Of a DNA stretch of 16,120 bases, positions 13,845 to 16,120 are shown in pieces. This DNA comes from Pseudomonadota bacterium. Lineage in GTDB: Bacteria > Pseudomonadota > Gammaproteobacteria > Steroidobacterales > Steroidobacteraceae. The stretch covers positions 1 through 16,120 of the forward strand of contig JAJZFQ010000096.1 in the NCBI GenBank assembly GCA_021805275.1, read 5' to 3'. Below the pieces are notes generated by a model. It made no database searches. It saw only the letters and a list, made by a program, of their open reading frames with translations, and was not told the DNA's origin. The position numbers and the translations under genes were made by a program. How positions within the stretch are numbered: the stretch's first letter is position 1; the number at the start of each line of letters is the position of its first letter.

Positions 13845-16120
13845 CTACACCAGGACGCGCTCGATGCCGCCGCTGTTGGCGCGAGCCACATACTCGGCCA
13901 TCCAGTTTTCCCCGAGGATGTACTTGGCAATCTCGACCACGATGTAGTCCGCGTCGAGATCGGCATCCTCATTGTAGCGCTTCAGTCCCTGCAGGCAGGA
14001 CGGGCAGGACGTGAGGATCTTGATGCGCTCGGCACCGGCTGCGCGCAGTTGCTCGGCGCCGCTGCGCACCTCTTCTTCCTTGCGGAATCGTACCTGCGTC
14101 GACACGTCGGGACGGGTGATGGCGAGCGTTCCGGACTCCCCGCAGCAGCGGTCGTTCTTCTCGATATGCCCGTTGCGTGCTTCGTTGATCAGGGCGTTGA
14201 CCACCTTCAGCGGGTCATGCTGCTTGATCGGCGAATGGCACGGATCGTGGTACATGTAGCGCGTACCGGTGACGCTCTCGAGCTGGACACCTTTTTCCAT
14301 CAGATATTCGTGAATGTCGATGATGCGCGAGCCGGGGAAGATTTCCTCGAATTTATAGCTCTGCAGCTGGTCGTAGCAGGTTCCGCAGCTGACCACCACG
14401 GTGCGGATGTCCAGATAGTTGAGCGTGTTGGCCACGCGGTGGAATAGCACCCGGTTGTCCGTGGTGATCTTCTCCGCCTTGTCGAACTGGCCGGCGCCGC
14501 GTTGCGGGTAGCCGCAGCAGAGGTATCCTGGCGGCAGCACGGTCTGCACGCCGACGTGCCAGAGCATCGCCTGGGTGGCGAGTCCGACCTGGGAGAACAG
14601 CCGCTCAGAGCCGCAGCCGGGGAAATAGAACACCGCTTCGGTGTCGCTCGAGGTGCTCGCCGGGTTGCGAATCACCGGAACGTAGGCGGCATTCTCGATG
14701 TCGAGCAGCGCCCGGGCAGTCTTCTTCGGCAGCCCGCCCGGCATCTTCTTGTTGACGAAATGCACCACCTGTTCACGCATCGCCGGCCGGCCGGTGGTGG
14801 CCGGTGGGTGTTGGGTCTGGGCGCGCGCCAGACTCTTCAGCAGCCTGTTGCCGAGCCGCTGCGCCTTGTACCCCCAGTCGATCATCACCTTGCGGGTCAG
14901 GCGGATGGTCTCCGGCGAGGTGGCGTTGAGGAAGAACATCGAGGCCGCCGTGCCGGGGTTGAACCGCCGCTTGCCCATGCGCCGCAGCAGATCGCGCATG
15001 GCCATCGAGACATCGCCGAAATCGATGTCGACCGGGCAGGGCGTCACGCACTTGTGGCACACGGTGCAGTGGTCGCCGACGTCGGCGAATTCATCCCAAT
15101 GGCGCAGGCTCACGCCGCGGCGGGTCTGCTCCTCGTAGAGGAAGGCCTCGATCAAGAGCGAGGTGGCGAGGATCTTGTTGCGCGGGCTGTAGAGCAAATT
15201 TGCACGCGGGACGTGCGTGGCGCACACCGGCTTGCACTTGCCACAGCGCAGACAGTCCTTGATCGAATCGGCGATCGTGCCGATTGCCGACTGCTGCATG
15301 ATCAGCGACTCGTGCCCGAGCAAATTGAAGCTCGGAGTGTACGCATTGGACAGATCCGCGCCCGGCAGCAGCTTGCCGCGGTTGAAGCGGCCCTGCGGAT
15401 CGATGCGCGCCTTGTAGTCGCGAAACTCCCGGGTCTCCTCCTCGTGCAGGAACTCGAGCTTGGTGATGCCGATGCCGTGTTCGCCGGAGATGACCCCGTC
15501 GAGTCGCCGCGCGATGCCCATGATGCGTGCAACGGCGGCGGTGGCCGAGTGCAGCATCTCATAATCGTCCGAATTGACCGGGATATTGGTGTGAACGTTG
15601 CCGTCCCCGGCATGCATGTGCAGGGCCACGAACACCCGTCCGCGCAGGATCCGCTTGTGCGTCTCCTCGCAGGCCTTGATGACCGGGGCGAACACGCTGC
15701 CGCCGAAGATCTGCCGCAGAGGGGCGCGCAGTTCGCGCTTCCACGAGATGCGGATCGTGCGGTCCTGCAGTGCCTCGAATACCCGCGCCCCCGGGGACCG
15801 CGCGGCGCAGGCGCGCAGCTGCTCGGGCGGCACGTCGGTGCCCAGGTGCACCAGCTCCTCGATCGCATCGGCGAGCGAGACGTCCATGTGCGTGAGCAGC
15901 CACTGCCAGCGCGTGCGCGTCAGCACCAGCAAACGGCGGGTCTGTTCGATGCGCTCGCCGATCGCCTCTTCGTACGGGAGATTGGCCACTTCTGGGTCAT
16001 CGCTGCGCGCCAGCGGGAGCTTTGCCTCGAACAGCCGCTCGAGGGCCTCGGTCAGCGCCAGCTTGTTGGCGATCGAGAACTCGATGTTGATGCGTTCGAT
16101 TTCATCGGTGTACTCGCCCA
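13845..16120 (-). CDS. Large FAD-linked oxidase with 4Fe-4S and CCG domains, 5' truncated (DUF3683/YdiJ-like)
   Basis: The C-terminal ~758 residues are visible; the frame is open to the right edge, so the N-terminal FAD-binding half is missing. Counting GTG 15989 as residue 1, an FAD-oxidase C-terminal domain (up to ~210) shows HAGDGNVH (126-133) and GEHGIG (169-174), as in D-lactate/glycolate dehydrogenases. Two 4Fe-4S motifs follow: Cys246/249/252/256 and Cys308/311/314/318. Two CCG domains then supply Cys459, Cys491-492, Cys535/538 and Cys584, Cys615-616, Cys662/665, all intact. Such proteins oxidise 2-hydroxy acids (D-lactate, D-2-hydroxyglutarate) and pass electrons through Fe-S centres to the membrane chain. 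The block MFFLNATSPETIRLTRKVMI and the ~1,000+ residue scale recall YdiJ-like or DUF3683 proteins. Substrate unassigned. GTG 15989 is internal, not the real start, because homologous coding continues upstream. Confidence 0.92.
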   Translation of the reverse strand, partial: GEYTDEIERINIEFSIANKLALTEALERLFEAKLPLARSDDPEVANLPYEEAIGERIEQTRRLLVLTRTRWQWLLTHMDVSLADAIEELVHLGTDVPPEQLRACAARSPGARVFEALQDRTIRISWKRELRAPLRQIFGGSVFAPVIKACEETHKRILRGRVFVALHMHAGDGNVHTNIPVNSDDYEMLHSATAAVARIMGIARRLDGVISGEHGIGITKLEFLHEEETREFRDYKARIDPQGRFNRGKLLPGADLSNAYTPSFNLLGHESLIMQQSAIGTIADSIKDCLRCGKCKPVCATHVPRANLLYSPRNKILATSLLIEAFLYEEQTRRGVSLRHWDEFADVGDHCTVCHKCVTPCPVDIDFGDVSMAMRDLLRRMGKRRFNPGTAASMFFLNATSPETIRLTRKVMIDWGYKAQRLGNRLLKSLARAQTQHPPATTGRPAMREQVVHFVNKKMPGGLPKKTARALLDIENAAYVPVIRNPASTSSDTEAVFYFPGCGSERLFSQVGLATQAMLWHVGVQTVLPPGYLCCGYPQRGAGQFDKAEKITTDNRVLFHRVANTLNYLDIRTVVVSCGTCYDQLQSYKFEEIFPGSRIIDIHEYLMEKGVQLESVTGTRYMYHDPCHSPIKQHDPLKVVNALINEARNGHIEKNDRCCGESGTLAITRPDVSTQVRFRKEEEVRSGAEQLRAAGAERIKILTSCPSCLQGLKRYNEDADLDADYIVVEIAKYILGENWMAEYVARANSGGIERVLV

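Noticed and set aside
13430..13972. 180-aa minus-strand frame across the 13503-13844 gap
   Set aside because: It overlaps the ends of both the FAD/Fe-S gene and the SpoIIM-like gene out of frame, and only a short middle part looks protein-like.
1..16120. Mobile element, CRISPR array, tRNA or rRNA
   Set aside because: No transposase, integrase, regularly spaced repeat or recognisable RNA gene was seen by eye on either strand; a tRNAscan or Rfam search was not possible.

Overview
The window is dense, GC-rich, proteobacterial-type DNA with short intergenic gaps, ATG/GTG/TTG starts and frequent 4-nt gene overlaps. The gene set points to Pseudomonadota: an EAL response regulator, a PilZ protein, a MoxR/DUF58/DUF4129/DUF4350 operon, two glutathione S-transferases and a large FAD/Fe-S oxidoreductase. 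Gammaproteobacteria (Xanthomonadales/Nevskiales-like) is my best guess, but it is inference only. I see no tRNA, rRNA, CRISPR, IS element or phage gene; this looks like chromosomal backbone.

Region 1 (1-2744) is a signalling block. The 3' end of a hybrid histidine kinase with a C-terminal receiver converges, 4 nt apart, on a receiver-EAL response regulator, a predicted c-di-GMP phosphodiesterase with all expected catalytic residues. Upstream of the EAL gene on the same strand is a small protein that joins a J-domain, a four-cysteine zinc ribbon and a PilZ-like domain. The EAL gene has its own sigma70-like promoter with an inverted repeat between its hexamers. The J-PilZ gene may be translated from a leaderless message.

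Region 2 (2745-5272) holds plus-strand genes: a classical SDR oxidoreductase, translationally coupled (GTGA overlap) to a YafY-like HTH-WYL regulator, then a phi-like GST. It ends at a perfect 18-bp hairpin between convergent GST genes.

Region 3 (5271-13502) is a membrane-linked MoxR locus. Seven minus-strand genes run 11685 to 5271: polytopic membrane protein, DUF4129-like protein, DUF4350-like protein, MoxR AAA+ ATPase, DUF58 protein, secreted DUF3887-like protein and a second GST. They are packed tightly, with 4-nt overlaps at two junctions. Divergent from them, an RDD membrane protein overlaps a SpoIIM/DUF95 membrane protein. This grouping recurs in many bacteria. The likely theme is a MoxR ATPase acting with DUF58 on envelope proteins, but the exact job is unknown.

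Region 4 (13503-16120) contains a 342-nt stretch with no convincing gene, a hairpin, and the C-terminal ~758 residues of a large minus-strand FAD-linked oxidase with two 4Fe-4S motifs and two CCG domains, cut by the window edge.

The items most worth following are the J-domain/zinc-ribbon/PilZ fusion beside a c-di-GMP phosphodiesterase, and the MoxR operon with its two added distal genes.
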